Below are positions 51,556 through 62,107 of a stretch of DNA of 64,000 nucleotides, in pieces. Where the stretch lies: assembly GCF_963678635.1 (NCBI RefSeq), contig NC_087063.1, positions 14,887,006 to 14,951,005 of the forward strand. The letters run 5' to 3'. A program made the translations under genes and the position numbers. How positions within the stretch are numbered: position 1 is the stretch's first letter; each line of letters begins with the position of its first letter. This DNA is from Symsagittifera roscoffensis. Lineage: Eukaryota > Xenacoelomorpha > Acoela > Convolutidae. The notes under the pieces are model-generated. The model searched no databases, had not been told where the DNA came from, and was given only the letters and a program-made list of their open reading frames with translations.

Positions 51556-52962
51556 ATGTTAACTGATCTAGCAATGGTGCCACCCATTCTCATGGCAGGG
51601 ATAAAGTCAACAGGTTATAAATCCAAAAGGAGTGACCGCACTCTGACTGGAGCAACCTTGGAAATGGAGATACCCAGCCAATGTGGAGAAAGTACCATGA
51701 AAGACTTTAAACCGTCTCCCAGGAACCACGGAAAGGGAAGTGTCGCAGGACAACTAGTACCATTGGAGTATAACCGACTGACAGTGTCGGAAACTCTGTC
51801 AATAGATGAACCCGACGGTAGATACATGGAGATGTTGGAGTACCGAAACTCGGCTAGAGCATATGTGATGGCTCTGGAAGACAAGAGTGCCATGGAAGGT
51901 TATCTGGAGACAATGTTGCAAGGCACCACCCTCAAGCAGAAGACGTACGGGACTCTAGCGTCGTCTGAGATGCGATCGGAAACGATTGAGCACTTAGTGA
52001 GCCTTCCATGGAAAGCAGTGGTGTTGAGGTACTTTGAACAGGAAATGAGGACTACGCCGAGAATACACGCTCTCATGGCAGTACCTTACGTGAGAACCGA
52101 ATTACACTTGAGGTTCGCCTGGTGCATGATAGGATTGACTCGCGGGGAATATGACTCAGAAGAAAGGAAAAGGTCAAAAGAAGAGAAGGTATTCCTGATG
52201 ACGAACCTGAGGGATCTGATAATCCAGGAGGGAATGGCAGTAGCGTGCGCGAAGCAGAGAGACGCTCTCTGTTTCATTCGATTCCTGATAGAGCAGATTT
52301 CAGTGCCAGCATTGAACACCTGTGTCAAGATGCTGAGGGAGGGCGATGAACGAGTAAAAGCCTTACTCTTGCTAGCACTGCTGGATATGCATCAGAGCAA
52401 GCCGATGAGGGTGAATATGAAAGAACCTGAAGAGCTAGAACCCATGAGGAAAATAGACGAAATCAGGAGATTCTCAAACAAGGAGCTGAGACTCATCAAA
52501 GAATCTATGGGGGCACTGCCTGCGAAATCCAGTGAGTACTGTGGACTGATCAGGAAGAAGTCATACAGCTACGTGTCCGGAGTCATAGGGATAGCGTACA
52601 ACCCTTTCCTGAGTGAAGACATACGCGATTGCTTCTTTGATTACGAGCAAGCAGTGTTGCTTAGGTTCTGGACGTCGAGAATTGTAACGATTAAGAGCGC
52701 TACTAATCCGCAGACCAAGTTGGGACTAGTCTTGGAAGAAAAGGTGACTGCACCTTCCGTGCCAAAATCCGCCAAACGAGTAGAGTTTGGATTGGGTTTC
52801 TCAGATGAATTACTGAGAACGAGCTTGATGGTAGTGTGGGAACTGATGAGACCATTATGGTGTCCTAGTCCCAATGCTGACTCGATACTACGGGCGATAC
52901 AAGACGTGCAGAGGGAACTAAATCCAGACTGTAACATGCGTGACCTTAACATCATACATTAG
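51556..52962 (+). CDS. Polyprotein-like gene, segment 6 (copy 1, truncated by the duplication)
   Basis: An uninterrupted 468-codon ATG frame. It starts with a low-complexity basic part, then becomes mostly alpha-helical with many Arg/Glu pairs and Leu (FIRFLIEQISVPALNTCVKM, EGDERVKALLLLALLDMHQ). No catalytic motif is seen. The C-terminus is cut at the duplication junction: the second copy (54,532-55,995) reads 19 codons more. Being unbroken in an otherwise decayed gene, it may be young or still selected. Confidence 0.55.
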   Translation: MLTDLAMVPPILMAGIKSTGYKSKRSDRTLTGATLEMEIPSQCGESTMKDFKPSPRNHGKGSVAGQLVPLEYNRLTVSETLSIDEPDGRYMEMLEYRNSARAYVMALEDKSAMEGYLETMLQGTTLKQKTYGTLASSEMRSETIEHLVSLPWKAVVLRYFEQEMRTTPRIHALMAVPYVRTELHLRFAWCMIGLTRGEYDSEERKRSKEEKVFLMTNLRDLIIQEGMAVACAKQRDALCFIRFLIEQISVPALNTCVKMLREGDERVKALLLLALLDMHQSKPMRVNMKEPEELEPMRKIDEIRRFSNKELRLIKESMGALPAKSSEYCGLIRKKSYSYVSGVIGIAYNPFLSEDIRDCFFDYEQAVLLRFWTSRIVTIKSATNPQTKLGLVLEEKVTAPSVPKSAKRVEFGLGFSDELLRTSLMVVWELMRPLWCPSPNADSILRAIQDVQRELNPDCNMRDLNIIH

Positions 52963-53131
52963 AGTAGCGGCATTGGGTGCGGATGCTTTTGAGCAAGGCC
53001 CAGTAATGATCAAGAAGATCAATGCCTACTTGTTGAAGGAGGTGAACCTGGCGGAAAATGGTGAAGAAAAGACAGCCGAATTTGTGAACAGAATGTGCCA
53101 AATTACCCTGGAAACCTTCTAGACCCAGAAA

Positions 53132-53824
53132 GTGAAGGGGGAAGAAGGCTTTGAATGGAAAGATAGCATGCTGGAAGGGTTGGGAGCCGGATGGACCGCG
53201 TTCTTCTTGGCAAAAGTCTACCTAAAACTCTCTCGATACTTGATAAAAGAATTCCTCCAAGCAATAGTTGAAGTATCAATCGTTGAACAGCTAGCCTTGT
53301 TCGTGACGTTTGGAGCAGAGAGCTTCGTGAAGGGACCGGTGATACTGCTCACCGAAGGAGTCCAGAGTTTGCGGTTGGATGGGCTTCTAACATTGATTGC
53401 GATTACCCATGGAAACTTGGGAGGACTAATGAAACTGACACGTTACCCAGAGCAGATGAGAGAGAGTGTGAAGAAATTTGATGTGAAGAAAGCCACGGAT
53501 TCGTGGAATAAGATAAGAGATCTGAGACATACTCTTATCCAGTACCTCCTGCATCAGAATCGCTTTGGAACAGGAGAGGATGAGACGATTGAGAGGGAGG
53601 AAGACGTGAGACGACATGTTGAGGGCATGCGGCTACTAACTGATCTAAGCTTGGCTATGAGGACCGATCCCTTAGCGTTGATCAGAGAAGCTACTGAGTT
53701 TGTGACAGTGATTTATGGACCAGCAGTCACGTTTGCGTTCCCTGATGTCAAGGTGGTAGCATACAGGAGGTCGGTGCTGCACCTGAACCTCATATCAGCA
53801 GTGGACGGTAGTGCGCTGAACTAG
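53132..53824 (+). CDS. Polyprotein-like gene, segment 4 (copy 2)
   Basis: Repeat of 50,156-50,848 at +2,976 bases. It is preceded by the repeated end of segment 3 (52,962-53,122) and the same TAG. Residue changes seen: Trp for Arg near position 8 and Tyr for Ser near 205. It ends at the same TAG. Confidence 0.5.
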   Translation: MKGEEGFEWKDSMLEGLGAGWTAFFLAKVYLKLSRYLIKEFLQAIVEVSIVEQLALFVTFGAESFVKGPVILLTEGVQSLRLDGLLTLIAITHGNLGGLMKLTRYPEQMRESVKKFDVKKATDSWNKIRDLRHTLIQYLLHQNRFGTGEDETIEREEDVRRHVEGMRLLTDLSLAMRTDPLALIREATEFVTVIYGPAVTFAFPDVKVVAYRRSVLHLNLISAVDGSALN

Positions 53825-53839
53825 TGTGAGCAGCATGTA

Positions 53840-54328
53840 TTGCGGGAGCTCATGAGCGAAGATCTGTTATTTGCGATAATATCAGAGCCAGAAATGACAG
53901 TCATCAACTTTGACGATCACTTCCGTGATCGTATGGGAGAAGTAGAGAGAGGGCACATCGAGGTGTTTCCGCAGCTTTGGAATCTAAGACCCTATGATAA
54001 GACGAATGGTGAAATAACCAGAGTTCCTCGTCTCACTGCAGCATATCACAAAGTGAGAGAAGAGACAAAAGATTGGGGTGGTTGCGAAAAGCTACCAGAG
54101 GAAATCCCTGAATTCCGTCTGATAAGAAGGATGTTGCTCGGAGTAGTCTCTGTAGTTCAAACTCCTAGACTAGGAGCGTTTGAAACCAATGAAAGGAAGA
54201 CAAGGAATTTTGCGGAAACGATGGATCCAATTTTTTGTGAGGAGGAATGCCGCCGTGCTACAGTACCCGCGTTTTTCCTACACGGATCACGCGACGAGAA
54301 GGCGAATAAGCAACGCCGCGACTCCTAA
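53840..54328 (+). CDS. Polyprotein-like gene, segment 5 (copy 2)
   Basis: Repeat of 50,864-51,352 with a handful of residue differences (Ile for Lys, Glu for Ala, Gln for Lys in the first 50 residues; more in the last 25). The same late frame change is present: a frame at 54,180-54,398 reads on to IWAAK. Differences between copies seem denser here than in segment 6. Confidence 0.5.
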   Translation: MRELMSEDLLFAIISEPEMTVINFDDHFRDRMGEVERGHIEVFPQLWNLRPYDKTNGEITRVPRLTAAYHKVREETKDWGGCEKLPEEIPEFRLIRRMLLGVVSVVQTPRLGAFETNERKTRNFAETMDPIFCEEECRRATVPAFFLHGSRDEKANKQRRDS

Positions 54329-54531
54329 GCCTGGAGCGTTTGACACGGAATGGGATGAAGATCAACGAGATGAAGATGAAATTTGGGCAGCAAAGTGATA
54401 CCGAGGAGAGCAGGAAAGGCGAAGGTGGATTCGGAGATATCGATAAAAGCTGTCAATTCAGCGAAAAGAAAACGAGTCGAAGAGGTCATGGATTTGGGAC
54501 AAGGTAATTAACAATTGCAAGGTGATTATCA

Positions 54532-55995
54532 ATGTTAACTGATCTAGCAATGGTGCCACCCATTCTCATGGCAGGGATAAAGTCAACAGGTTATAAATCC
54601 AAAAGGAGTGACCGCACTCTGACTGGAGCAACCTTGGAAATGGAGATACCCAGCCAATGTGGAGAAAGTACCATGAAAGACTTTAAACCGTCTCCCAGGA
54701 ACCACGGAAAGGGAAGTGTCGCAGGACAACTAGTACCATTGGAGTATAACCGACTGACAGTGTCGGAAACTCTGTCAATAGATGAACCCGACGGTAGATA
54801 CATGGAGATGTTGGAGTACCGAAACTCGGCTAGAGCATATGTGATGGCTCTGGAAGACAAGAGTGCCATGGAAGGTTATCTGGAGACAATGTTGCAAGGC
54901 ACCACCCTCAAGCAGAAGACGTACGGGACTCTAGCGTCGTCTGAGATGCGATCGGAAACGATTGAGCACTTAGTGAGCCTTCCATGGAAAGCAGTGGTGT
55001 TGAGGTACTTTGAACAGGAAATGAGGACTACGCCGAGAATACACGCTCTCATGGCAGTACCTTACGTGAGAACCGAATTACACTTGAGGTTCGCCTGGTG
55101 CATGATAGGATTGACTCGCGGGGAATATGACTCAGAAGAAAGGAAAAGGTCAAAAGAAGAGAAGGTATTCCTGATGACGAACCTGAGGGATCTGATAATC
55201 CAGGAGGGAATGGCAGTAGCGTGCGCGAAGCAGAGAGACGCTCTCTGTTTCATTCGATTCCTGATAGAGCAGATTTCAGTGCCAGCATTGAACACCTGTG
55301 TCAAGATGCTGAGGGAGGGCGATGAACGAGTAAAAGCCTTACTCTTGCTAGCACTGCTGGATATGCATCAGAGCAAGCCGATGAGGGTGAATATGAAAGA
55401 ACCCGAAGAGCTAGAACCCATGAGGAAAATAGACGAAATCAGGAGATTCTCAAACAAGGAGCTGAGACTCATCAAAGAATCTATGGGGGCACTGCCTGCG
55501 AAATCCAGTGAGTACTGTGGACTGATCAGGAAGAAGTCATACAGCTACGTGTCCGGAGTCATAGGGATAGCGTACAACCCTTTCCTGAGTGAAGACATAC
55601 GCGATTGCTTCTTTGATTACGAGCAAGCAGTGTTGCTTAGGTTCTGGACGTCGAGAATTGTAACGATTAAGAGCGCTACTAATCCGCAGACCAAGTTGGG
55701 ACTAGTCTTGGAAGAAAAGGTGACTGCACCTTCCGTGCCAAAATCCGCCAAACGAGTAGAGTTTGGATTGGGTTTCTCAGATGAATTACTGAGAACGAGC
55801 TTGATGGTAGTGTGGGAACTGATGAGACCATTATGGTGTCCTAGTCCCAATGCTGACTCGATACTACGGGCGATACAAGACGTGCAGAGGGAACTAAATC
55901 CAGACTGTAACATGCGTGACCTTAACATCATACATAATGTGATGACAACAGCCTCTAGGAGCAACGGGGAAGACAGAGTGGAGTTGCCCGATTGA
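54532..55995 (+). CDS. Polyprotein-like gene, segment 6 (copy 2, full length)
   Basis: A 487-codon frame, identical by eye to copy 1 over its shared length and ending NGEDRVELPD beyond the junction point. It is followed by further coding-like frames to 57,149, so it is the copy in the original context. No domain is recognised. Confidence 0.55.
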   Translation: MLTDLAMVPPILMAGIKSTGYKSKRSDRTLTGATLEMEIPSQCGESTMKDFKPSPRNHGKGSVAGQLVPLEYNRLTVSETLSIDEPDGRYMEMLEYRNSARAYVMALEDKSAMEGYLETMLQGTTLKQKTYGTLASSEMRSETIEHLVSLPWKAVVLRYFEQEMRTTPRIHALMAVPYVRTELHLRFAWCMIGLTRGEYDSEERKRSKEEKVFLMTNLRDLIIQEGMAVACAKQRDALCFIRFLIEQISVPALNTCVKMLREGDERVKALLLLALLDMHQSKPMRVNMKEPEELEPMRKIDEIRRFSNKELRLIKESMGALPAKSSEYCGLIRKKSYSYVSGVIGIAYNPFLSEDIRDCFFDYEQAVLLRFWTSRIVTIKSATNPQTKLGLVLEEKVTAPSVPKSAKRVEFGLGFSDELLRTSLMVVWELMRPLWCPSPNADSILRAIQDVQRELNPDCNMRDLNIIHNVMTTASRSNGEDRVELPD

Positions 55996-56060
55996 GGACC
56001 AGAAGACTGGGTCAAACCTGGTAGCTGTCTGGCAGAAGTCTGTGGACTTGAAGGTCACGT

Positions 56061-57149
56061 TTGCGGAAGTCTGGATTGCGCGAAAACCCTAGAGTGACAA
56101 CACAAGCAGTTGACGATATTGTTTGGGAACGTTGTGATGAAAGCAAGGACGGAAACGGAACTGATCGCAGATTGCCATGGAGGAATCGAGGTGAATCTAT
56201 TGTTTGCACTCGGATTCTACAGCATGTTTGGTTCTTTAGAGTCACTATTGAATCTAGAACAGATACATGAGATGGTCACAGCCATCAGTGTAGAAGTGTT
56301 CCCAGGAGTTTTGCAAACTGAGCAAAAGCACATAGGAAAATGGAGGGAAGCGATCGAATTGGAAATGAACATCCGACACAGTGAAACTTATCGTAGACTA
56401 TCAGGAGCACGATTTTTGGTGGGATCGACATTAGCTCCAATGTGCAAGAGCAGAAACCCGGTGCATTTCGTAGCTGTGGATGTAAAGAGTACGAGAAGCT
56501 GGAAGCTTCGGGAAAACGTAATTGGAGGAGCATCATGTTGACACATGACGAGTTTCCCTGCCACTGCTTGCTGCAGACCTGGTGGTATCCCGAGCGTAGT
56601 AATCTGGTGTTGATCTGGGACTCTGGAGAGCTGCTCTCCATGGGTTTACCAGACTCATCACGGCCCATAACGATAGTGATAGTGGGAGTTATGATAGCGA
56701 TACGATGGCTGGAGGCTCGTGTGAGAGAAAACAATAGACAGGAGGCACCGACGAGAGAACAGTTGCCGAAATTGGATTGTCTGAAAGATTTAGATCTTTT
56801 TGAGACGATGGGCAAGATTCTAAACATTCCGATGGAAGTGAAAAAGATATGGGCAAGAAGACGATTGATGCCAGGGTTCAGAGCTAACATGACTGCATGG
56901 TTGTACGAATATGCCAAAAAGCATATGTCGAAGCACGGCAGAGTGTACAGTGGATATCAGCTGGACATTGGAGCAGGAGCTTTCAAGCGAGCTTTCGTGA
57001 CTCATCGGAATGCAGTGACCAACGCTGTGAAGAGATATTCCAGGACAAGTGAACCTGATGGAAGGGAGAAAAAAGAGATGTTGAAGGAAAATTTGGAGAG
57101 AAACGTGACGTTGTGCCTTCACAATAGCTTCTGCAGAAACAGAATCTAA
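56061..57149 (+). pseudogene. Polyprotein-like gene, C-terminal part
   Basis: Two overlapping frames (56,110-56,541 and 56,442-57,149) continue the gene. The first reads LFALGFYSMFGSLESLLNLE; the second contains a hydrophobic stretch (RPITIVIVGVMIAIRWLEAR) that could be a membrane segment and ends in a basic helix. A frame change lies within 56,442-56,541. The stop at 57,147-57,149 ends the coding-like region. No family is recognised. Confidence 0.5.
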
Positions 57150-58436
57150 TGTAGATCCCCTACCTTGTTGTAAACAGAGGGTAGAAGAGCAGAAGTGTTG
57201 GAGGATTGCTTCCAACAGCGTCAGAATAGCTAACGATGTGTTGCAAGACACAGAAACTGAAAGTGCAGAGTCAATGTCGCAGGAGGAGGAGATGGAGCAT
57301 TGACAAATGGCCGAAAAACAAGATGCAAAAAAAGAAAATTAGAAGAATTTAGAAGTTTTAGAATTTCTAAACAACAAAAAAAGAGGAAAAAAAGAAGTGA
57401 CAAAAGAGAAGAAGTTAAAACTAAATTGATTTATGTGTGTGACGAAAACTCAAGTGAGGAACTAAGCAACCAAGTTGTAATTTAAAACTGAAACATTTAC
57501 TTGAGTTTTGAACATTAAAGAATTTGTTGCATTTATAATTTTGCATTTTGATTTTAGTTTGTGGCCTTAGAGACTCTTACTATTTATTTAGAAAGGCTTG
57601 CGCAAAGTGTATATTTAAATATTCCAGCCTGCATGATTGTTTTTAATCAACTAGGAAAACTGATCACTTTGTGGTTACATGAAAGACTTGGATAATCTCT
57701 TGAAGAGGGAGATTGTTTCATTGTTCTTTCTAACCACAGAGTTCCTTAATTTTAATATTCAGGACAAAAACAACTAAAATTTCCGAAGGGAAGAAGCTTA
57801 GTAGGATAATTTTAGCTTGTTGGTTGGCAGGACTGTTCTGCAAACTAACACTTTTCAGAACCTAGGAGAAAAAGTTTTAAATCAGGTCATTGACGTTGGA
57901 AGTTAGAAAAAATGTTTTATCTCAAGTCATATCCTCAAAGTGCACGTTAGTGAATAAATTTAGAAGGCTATAGTAGTGTAGTATGATGCCATTTATATTC
58001 TGCAGTGAGTCGATATAACGCGGATAAAAGTAATTTCGTGCTTTTTGTAAATTCTGTTCGATGACACTGTACCAATTTTTTCCGAACATTGCGAGATTCA
58101 ATGGGGACATTGACCGGGTTGTCCGGGGAGTATGTGACATTCGACCAGAATGGACAAAACTGCAGATTGGATGGATTCGAAATTTTAGCAGCTAACCTTC
58201 CGAATTGTCGGTTTTAAGGGATTAATAACTTTATTGGGACGATTAGTTATTGAGACGTTTTTGAAATTTTACAAATTCGAAGTGATGACGTAATAATTCA
58301 GAGAAGCGTCAAAAACGGCCATTTTGGAAGAAAATCAGATTAAAATCAGAACAACAATAGTAGCGATGGCGATAACTACGAGAATTGTGATTGAAGAACA
58401 ACAACGAATTGCAGAGTTAGCAGAGACCGCTCCGAG

Positions 58437-58553
58437 TTGCAACTATTGTGCCGCTACAATAGTTGCAAGGCCGTTCACAACAACGTTGAAGGGTAGAAGA
58501 CAGCCTTCCGGAAGGAAGATAAGAACGTTATTTCCCCGGATTCAGGAATCCGG
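58437..58553. repeat. Cluster of three perfect inverted repeats
   Basis: TTGCAACTATTGT / ACAATAGTTGCAA (58,437-58,468, loop 6), CCTTCCGGAAGG (58,504-58,515) and CCGGATTC-AG-GAATCCGG (58,536-58,553). All arms are perfect. Three within 120 bases is well above chance and suggests a structured RNA. Confidence 0.7.
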
Positions 58554-60072
58554 AGGGTTCTCGGGAATTGAAATGAAACTCTTTTATATAAATTTTTAGC
58601 TTCCCGGTTATGTCTTGAATTGAATTTAATTAGTATTTGGATTCATTTTGCAAGGATGAGAAGCTAGGAGTTGGGGGAAAAGGGTTGACCCATGTGCCAG
58701 TCGGTCATATTCGGAAGTTTGACCTTGAGAGAAGCAAAAAACACTTGATTTTGGAGTGAAATTTAATTTTTCAAAATTTCGAATGGAACCTGTCATGCAC
58801 AATTTTCTCGCGATAACTGAAAATCAGAAAAGAGAAGTCAGAACGATTGAGTGACAATCGCGGGAAAGTTGCTAGAAAAATCAGTGGGAAATTGCTATTA
58901 GCAATTTCAGTAGCAATAATAATCGAGAGTAGAGCTGTCCCATCTGAAACAGAGACGAGCGCATTCCCACGAACTGGATTGTTGTGACTGGAGTACTATT
59001 ATTAACTGGACCAGAGTGAACCTTCGGTGGAAAGGTGGACAGCTAGAGTGTCCCAATGGTTCACGAGAACTTACAGTCTAGAGTAAAAGCTTGTTCTTGT
59101 TATTGAAACTGACTAACATTAAACTCATTTTAGTTACTTTATTGATTCTTGAGTTGCTTACCGACTTATTTACTTCCTGGTTCTTGAGCGTGCTACAATG
59201 TGAGTACTAATTTAAATTCCTAGAGTGTGTTTTATAATTGTTATGTTGAGGTAAGGCGAGTTTTAGGTTGATCCATCTGAAATGGATCAAAGTTCCACTG
59301 TCTAATAAAAAGTAACTTAACGGATTGTTCCAACCCGGTTTTTAACGGCGTTCATGTATTTTGGGTATCTAGAGACCTGAGTATGGGGACGTTATTAATT
59401 CTAGAGTGGGGGGATATTTTAGTAGTAGGCTTTAAGCTGTAACGGGTCGTAGTCTCATGTCACAAGCGAACCGAATTGGCTCCGACTGATTTGAGGTACA
59501 AAAACACAAGAGATAGTGTCCCTGACTCTTGAGCCAATGGTTATAGGGCCTATTTTTCTTAAGCCTCATGTGTGACTGCAGTAGACGAATGTTACATAGT
59601 GTTTTTATGGCGCTCCTGGGTGTTTACGACATCAAGACTACGGAGTCGAACCCACTTGAGACAGCTTCGGGCTGAATGCCCATTCTAGAGTACCGGCGGT
59701 ACGGTTCGACAGGAACGTGCAAACCTTCCGGTTGTACCGTGATAGCTTTTTAAGAAAACTCAAGAAAACTTCCTGGTATGCTCTCCGAACGAGGCTTAGC
59801 TAACCGAGTAAAGGGGGGCAACTAGGGGGACAAAAACACGAGCAAAAAGACAAAAAGCGAAACAAAAACCATAAAACGAAAAAAGACAGTGACTTTGACA
59901 CCAGATTAGTTGGATCAAACCTTTATATTAATTAAATAGTATACCCATACTGTTTTACAAGTTCGATCGTTTCGATCAACCTAGTAATTTAATCCAGTAA
60001 CCTTAATAAAGTGCCCGAGTGTGGGGCGTTGTCAAGGGTTTTCAGATTGCTTGGAACTTAGCTGGACAACAA

Positions 60073-60262
60073 GGAGACTTGACTGGAAGAGGTGACCAGC
60101 CGAGTGGGAAGGTTGTTCAGGAGCACTTGATCTGAACCAATAGGAGACTCGACTGGAACAGGTGACCGGCCGAGTGGGAAACTGGTTCAGGAAAACTTGA
60201 GCTGTAGGAGACTGAACCAATAGGAGACTGAGCTGGAACAGGTGATCAGTCGAGTGGGAAAG
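60073..60262 (+). repeat. Three imperfect 70-80-bp tandem repeats
   Basis: The block GGAGACT...CTGGAA-AGGTGA-C-G-CGAGTGGGAA begins at 60,073, 60,143 and 60,223. Copies differ at a few bases, and the third is preceded by an extra GTAGGAGACTGAACCAA. Confidence 0.8.
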
Positions 60263-61185
60263 CAGCCAAAAAGGATTTGACAGTTCTCGAGTTCTCAAGT
60301 TGGGCAGAACGGGTATCGTTACAATTCACATTACATTATAGGAAATAAGTGTAAAATTGGATAAGCGATATCCCCCGGTTTTGAGAAACGTTTTTACTTG
60401 AGCAGGCCTGGAGACAGGTCTACCGTTTTCTCTTGAGAGGTTTAGCACCCGGCGCTTAAGGTAATTTTAGGTTTAAGAAGGGGGGCTAAAAAGGGGGAGG
60501 TTAGAAGGGGGGCTGGTTAAATTAGAGGTTGGCGGTAGTAAATTGTAAAAAGGGGGGAAATTAGAGTAACTAATTAGTCGACATCGTTGATTTAGTTACA
60601 TTAGTCATTTACACGCGTTGGTCATAGGAAGCGGATATCCAAAATTGGAATTAGGTTAAGGTAGGTACCCTGGTCGGATCGGTAGGGGGGAACGGACATA
60701 GACAGTTTTTGTGATACCCCATAAGATCGCTAGCAGGGGGGAAGGAAACGCGTGGCATTTAGGTACCAGACATTTTTTTTTCGATAGAAGGTAGACATTT
60801 GTCACCCTTGAATTTTAGGTGGGCTCATCTTTCTGTTTTTATTACTTTTTCTTGCTTAGATTTTTGTTGCATTTTGGTGAGGATTTGTGTTAAAATTTTG
60901 TACGAACAGGTGATCACAAGATACCTGCGCACAGGTTTTGGTCTCAAGTTACTTGGAACATTGAAATAGAGGTAGCCAAAAAGAGAAATAAGAAAAAGGG
61001 GGGTCAGCATTTGGCTTTTAAGAGAGGATTTTGGGAAAATTTTACTAGAGCTTGAGTGGTGGTACAAGGTACGGCGAATCAAGAAGTCCCCATAACGAAG
61101 AGGAAAGAAGTCCCACCACCCAGACACTTGTCAACAGTCTTGGGACAGTGCCGAAGAAGTCTTAGGACAGAGCAGTCTGGGGACA

Positions 61186-61765
61186 GTACAGTCTTGGGAC
61201 AGTGGTCTTGGGACAGGGTCTTGGGACAGGGTCTTGGGACAAGGATCTTGGGACAGGGTCTTGGGACAAGGTCTTGGGACAAGGTCTTGGGACAAGGGTC
61301 TTGGGACAGGGTCTTGGGACAGGGTCTTGGGACAAGGTCTTGGGACAGGGTCTTGGGACAAGGTCTTGGGACAGGGTCTTGGGACAAGGTCTTGGGACAA
61401 GGGTCTTGGGACAGGGTCTTGGGACAGGGTCTTGGGACAGGGTCTTGGGACAGGGGTCTTGGGACAGGGTCTTGGGACAGGGGTCTTGGGACAGGGGTCT
61501 TGGGACAGTAGTCTTGGGACACTAGTCTTGGGACACTAGTCTTGGGACACTGGTCTTGGGACACTAGTCTTGGGACACTAGTCTTGGGACAGTAGTCTTG
61601 GGACAGTAGTCTTGGGACAGTAGTCTTGGGACACTAGTCTTGGGACAGTAGTCTTGGGACACTAGTCTTGGGACACTAGTCTTGGGACAGTAGTCTTGGG
61701 ACACTAGCCTTGGGACAGTAGTCTTGGACAAGAGTCTTGGGACACGGCCGGAAAGTACTGGGACG
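61186..61765 (+). repeat. GTCTTGGGACA minisatellite
   Basis: About 45-50 copies of an 11-13-base unit GTCTTGGGACA(G/A)(G). The left half uses mostly GGTCTTGGGACAGG- and AAGG-type spacers, the right half mostly TAGTCTTGGGACAC/G. Copies with more changes extend on both edges (from 61,136 and to 61,850). Long open frames on both strands here are a by-product of the repeat. Confidence 0.92.
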
Positions 61766-62107
61766 GTACCGAACAGTCTTGGGACAGGAGAAAGAAGCCT
61801 GGGACGGTACAAAGAAGAGTAGGGACGGCAATTGGAAGTCTTGGGACAGTATAAAAATTGAAGTAAAATTACAAGAAGTGTTTTAAGACAGAATTAAGAT
61901 AGAACAAGACTAATTGGAACCAGGTACGGTTGAGACCACAAATAAGGAAAGTTTCTCGAAAAGTTAATAAAGAGAACTGAAACAAGGTTTTCACCACGTT
62001 GTATATATTTTTTTAAGAAATATTTTTTTTTCTCGAAAGATTTTATTCTTAGAATAGGATTGTGTATATAGTAAAATTGTAAATAAGAGCAATTGTAAAT
62101 AGAAATA
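61766..62107 (+). other. Leader between minisatellite and Gag
   Basis: Degenerate minisatellite copies to about 61,850, then A-rich sequence. No ORF, hairpin or primer-binding site could be identified. Confidence 0.4.

Larger units (their letters stand above)
49986..55937 (+). repeat. 2,976-bp tandem duplication in the polyprotein-like gene
   Basis: 49,986-52,961 and 52,962-55,937 are near-identical copies with a constant offset of 2,976 bases (992 codons) and no length change seen. The copies differ at only a few scattered positions. The left end is inside segment 3 and the right end inside segment 6. At the junction the first copy of the last frame is cut after DLNIIH while the second continues. 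Confidence 0.93.
57150..61185 (+). other. Long non-coding region between the polyprotein-like gene and Gag: possible LTR/leader
   Basis: About 4 kb with no convincing gene (a Lys/Arg-rich 61-codon frame at 57,300 and a 91-codon frame at 58,324 are doubtful). Contents: a purine-rich tract near 57,376-57,396; six perfect or near-perfect hairpins between 58,437 and 59,702; AATAAA at 60,006-60,011; three repeats of 70-80 bp at 60,073-60,260; and many G6 tracts at 59,811-61,000. It could be a very long LTR plus leader of the element whose Gag follows, but no second LTR copy is in the window to prove this. Confidence 0.4.

Noticed and set aside
59640-59670. Minus-strand GGGTTCGACTCC matching a pol III B box
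   Set aside because: No A box at proper spacing and no cloverleaf can be drawn; a single short match is expected by chance.
61079-61564. Long open frames on both strands (161 and 151 codons, LGTGSWD / CPKTLSQD repeats)
   Set aside because: They are a by-product of the GTCTTGGGACA minisatellite, which lacks stop codons in most frames; several frames are open at once and unit length varies.
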